Shown here piece after piece: positions 4,250 to 6,550 of a stretch of 6,550 nucleotides of DNA. The DNA comes from Acidilobaceae archaeon (lineage in GTDB: Archaea > Thermoproteota > Thermoprotei_A > Sulfolobales > Acidilobaceae). How positions within the stretch are numbered: position 1 is the first letter of the stretch; every line of letters begins with the position of its first letter. Position numbers and translations under genes: made by a program. The notes under the pieces were generated by a model. It ran no database searches. It was not told the origin of the DNA and saw only the letters and a program-made list of their open reading frames with translations. The stretch is taken from positions 1-6,550 of the forward strand of contig JALURD010000029.1 of assembly GCA_027057815.1 (NCBI GenBank). Direction: 5' to 3'.

Positions 4250-6550
4250 CTAGCTTTCGTCTACATCTTCAGCTTTGGGGATATCTTCTCTACTCGTCTC
4301 GACTTGTGCACGCTCATCTTCCCCTTGCTCTCCTTCCTTTGCCCTCGTCTCAGTCGGTTCGGTGGGGACCTGCTCTAAGTCTTTAGTAAGTGTTTGCTCC
4401 TCCGCCTCTTTTCTGCCCAGCTTGACGTAGATGAATGATGAAACTAGAGCTGAGGCCGTCATTAAAGCGACTCCCAGCCATATTAGATTAACGCTTGGAA
4501 CCACCTTAGCTGTAAGCGTAATGCCTCTAACGATTATGGTTGAGTTGTTGGGCTCGAACTTCTCAGCTAATAGGTAGAGGTCCAGTAGGGCTCTCTCGAC
4601 GATTAGCCCCATCTGGTTGGGCGGCGATTGAGTGATCTCATTGACTTCGTAGCCGGCGGCCATGAGGGCAGTGGTGGCCAGTGCCTGACTTGACGGGAGC
4701 TTCTCCATCAGCGTTTTCACGTAGTAGACTAGGAGTTCGTGGTATGAGCCGAAATAGCCTTCGAGTATTGGAGGTTGTATGTGCATGTATATGTCGCTCA
4801 GCCCGGCTCTGACGATAAATGCCGGAGTCACGAGCCCGTGTATACCTATTGCTTCACCGTTTGCTTCAAACCTGAGCCTCACAGTCTCAACTCTACTCTC
4901 CCCGTTTGCTTCGACCCTTATCTTCAATACCAGGCTCACGCCGCTCGGAGCCTTTGTGGGGAGATTGATGGCTCCAGGAGAGCTACCAACGGCTAGGTTA
5001 AGCGTCTTGCCGTCGAGGAGCACGTCTTTGAAGGATGACTTCATGAGGTCTTCGAGTAGCGCGGCGTTTCCTAGGAGGGCTTGGAGGTATAGGTAGAAGC
5101 CTCTCGATACGTTTACAGGTAACTCGAGCTCAGAGCCCGAGAGGTTTATCCTACCGCTGTTCACGTAGATGTAAGCGTTGTAGATTACTACCTTGCCGTC
5201 TACGAGTTCAGCCTGTGTATCCTGGCTAGGTGACTGTGCGGCTATGTAAACCTCCACCGAGTCGGCTTCCACAGTTAGGTTGCCTAAGTCTAGTGTGAGT
5301 GGGTTTTCGAATTCTATGGATAGGTAGGTGTGGACGGTGGGCGGGTTATCGAACCCCTCAGCTTCAATAGTCAGGTTGCTGGCAGCTATTGCCAGGCTTA
5401 TCGAGGCCCCTACTAGGCCGCCATCCTGCCCGCGTATGGGGCTGAAAATGGGGATTAGTGTTGTGTTGGCTGAGCTGAGTGTTATTGGCTCCTTGGCCGC
5501 TATTATCTTAGTCTGGTTCTTCTGGAGGTCTACTAGCACTATGGAACCGTTAGCTGTAGCCTCCTTGATGGAGCCTGCTGGTGCGTAGTAGAGGTTCACT
5601 ACAAGGTCCCTAATCAGCCGGGCAGTCTCATTTACTGGAATGGAGGCCTTGACCTCCAGGGTTTCCTTGAGGGCTGGAGCTATGTCCATGCGCAGCATAG
5701 TTAGGGCCTGCCATGCGGCAACGGATAGCAGGTTCTCCTTCTCAACGTGACTCTTATAGTCCAAGTATCCGGGGTTGACTTGGTACTCGAAGCCTTCAAG
5801 GGTCAGTTTAACACCCGCCACCTCAACGGTCTTACCGGGCTCTAGGGTGTACGATTTGAAATATGTCTCGTTGAAGGCGTAGGTTCCGCTAAGGAGCACG
5901 CCAATGAACGCCAGGGTCATGCCGAGGTGTATCAGCTTCAACACGTAGTCTCTGAACGGGGCTGTGGCCGCCCTCCTAAGGATCCTCTCCGCGAGGGGCC
6001 ATGCAGTTGAGACTAGTAGGGCTGCCAGTGCCATACTGGAGACCGCGAGGCCTAGGGCTGCCTGGTAGTTAGTCGATAGCGGGGCCTGCGGGAGGGGTGT
6101 TAGGACTCCCTCTCTCACGCCGGCGAGTGCAACGGCTCCGAGGGCTATGGTTGTGGCGGCGTAGGCTGTGAAACCTCTTGTTGTTATGCCTGGAAGGAAG
6201 TAGCCGGGTATCCAGAGGAGCGCCACTATGTATAGAGGGAAAAGGACTGGGTGGTAGAATCTTACACCCTCCTGCATGGTGGGGACGCTGGCCTCTCTAC
6301 CCAGGACCACTAGTATAGAGGGGGCCAGCAGGCTAGCGTAGACGAATAGGGCCATCGCGGCAACGGCTAGCCCGGCTATGGATATGGATAATTGTTGGAT
6401 ACCGGATTCTCTGAAGGCCTGCTTGATCCTCCCCGCCAGGTCCACGCGGGTAGCGACTTTGAGTAGCTCCGCGAAGAAGAGGCCCAGAAAGGCTAGGGAC
6501 GAGATTAGGAGGAGTACGCTTCCAATGTTGGCTGCGGCGAAGCTATGGAG
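4250..6550 (-). CDS. ccmF: CcmF, cytochrome c heme lyase subunit with a greatly enlarged extracytoplasmic domain; N-terminal part cut by the window
   Basis: The frame stays open to the right edge (766 residues visible); the GTG at 6443-6445 is only the first possible start inside the window. Residues are numbered from that GTG. Upstream of it, LHSFAAANIG at the edge resembles the SVHAFA segment carrying the conserved P-His2 of CcmF, so the WWD motif should lie just outside. FRESG (11-15) matches the family's SRE motif. H173 in KLIHLGMTLAFIGVLLSG matches the transmembrane His that ligates heme b in E. coli CcmF. Next comes LEPGKTVEVAGVKLTLEGFEY (201-221), then a long outside region, SDIYMHI (550-556), and the family's closing helix VVPSVNLIWLGVALM (648-662). 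The outside segment is about 460 residues against about 100-120 in bacteria and holds 11 N-X-S/T sequons. The last 52 residues carry 19 acidic and 6 basic residues and should be cytoplasmic. The visible part has no cysteine. The role is transfer of heme from CcmE to apocytochrome c. It converges on ccmE, so it is a separate transcription unit. Confidence 0.9.
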   Translation of the reverse strand, partial: LHSFAAANIGSVLLLISSLAFLGLFFAELLKVATRVDLAGRIKQAFRESGIQQLSISIAGLAVAAMALFVYASLLAPSILVVLGREASVPTMQEGVRFYHPVLFPLYIVALLWIPGYFLPGITTRGFTAYAATTIALGAVALAGVREGVLTPLPQAPLSTNYQAALGLAVSSMALAALLVSTAWPLAERILRRAATAPFRDYVLKLIHLGMTLAFIGVLLSGTYAFNETYFKSYTLEPGKTVEVAGVKLTLEGFEYQVNPGYLDYKSHVEKENLLSVAAWQALTMLRMDIAPALKETLEVKASIPVNETARLIRDLVVNLYYAPAGSIKEATANGSIVLVDLQKNQTKIIAAKEPITLSSANTTLIPIFSPIRGQDGGLVGASISLAIAASNLTIEAEGFDNPPTVHTYLSIEFENPLTLDLGNLTVEADSVEVYIAAQSPSQDTQAELVDGKVVIYNAYIYVNSGRINLSGSELELPVNVSRGFYLYLQALLGNAALLEDLMKSSFKDVLLDGKTLNLAVGSSPGAINLPTKAPSGVSLVLKIRVEANGESRVETVRLRFEANGEAIGIHGLVTPAFIVRAGLSDIYMHIQPPILEGYFGSYHELLVYYVKTLMEKLPSSQALATTALMAAGYEVNEITQSPPNQMGLIVERALLDLYLLAEKFEPNNSTIIVRGITLTAKVVPSVNLIWLGVALMTASALVSSFIYVKLGRKEAEEQTLTKDLEQVPTEPTETRAKEGEQGEDERAQVETSREDIPKAEDVDES

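Noticed and set aside
4775..5588. Several plus-strand open frames of 73-105 codons antisense to ccmF
   Set aside because: They have low-complexity compositions, overlap one another in different frames, and lie inside the conserved ccmF coding region.

Overview
The window looks like chromosome from a hyperthermophilic archaeon, most likely a crenarchaeon. The evidence is AGG/AGA-rich arginine and ATA-rich isoleucine codons, GTG and possibly TTG starts, Shine-Dalgarno sequences matching the archaeal 16S tail, TATA-like boxes, tight gene packing, and an archaeal-type cytochrome c maturation protein (CcmE with Cys in place of His). I cannot name the genus from sequence alone.

Layout. Positions 3-911 (+) hold the C-terminal two thirds of a dihydrolipoamide-dehydrogenase-like flavoprotein, cut by the left edge. 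The rest is a cytochrome c maturation (Ccm, System I) locus in three transcription units. ccmA and ccmB (minus strand, 2369-1013, overlapping by 35 bases) encode the ABC transporter. ccmC and ccmE (plus strand, 2482-4043, overlapping by 4 bases) are divergent from ccmA across a promoter region of about 110 bases. A very large ccmF (minus strand, 6550-4250) converges on ccmE and is cut by the right edge, so its N-terminal half with the WWD signature lies outside.

How they work together, from knowledge of System I: CcmC loads heme on the outer face of the membrane and attaches it covalently to CcmE. CcmA and CcmB use ATP to release holo-CcmE. CcmF takes heme from CcmE and ligates it to CXXCH apocytochromes. 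No ccmD, ccmG, ccmH or ccmI is visible, and CcmE carries a CHTSY motif. Both fit the variant System I described for archaea and some bacteria, which has Cys-type CcmE and no CcmH.

The most notable deviations are these. CcmF has an extracytoplasmic segment of about 460 residues where bacterial CcmF has roughly 100-120, carrying 11 N-glycosylation sequons, and an acidic cytoplasmic tail. CcmC has an extra C-terminal module of helix, outside loop and helix that could stand in for CcmD. CcmA has changed Q-loop, signature and H-loop residues while keeping both Walker motifs.

No tRNA, rRNA, CRISPR array, insertion sequence or recognisable mobile element was seen. No gene-free stretch exceeds about 210 bases.
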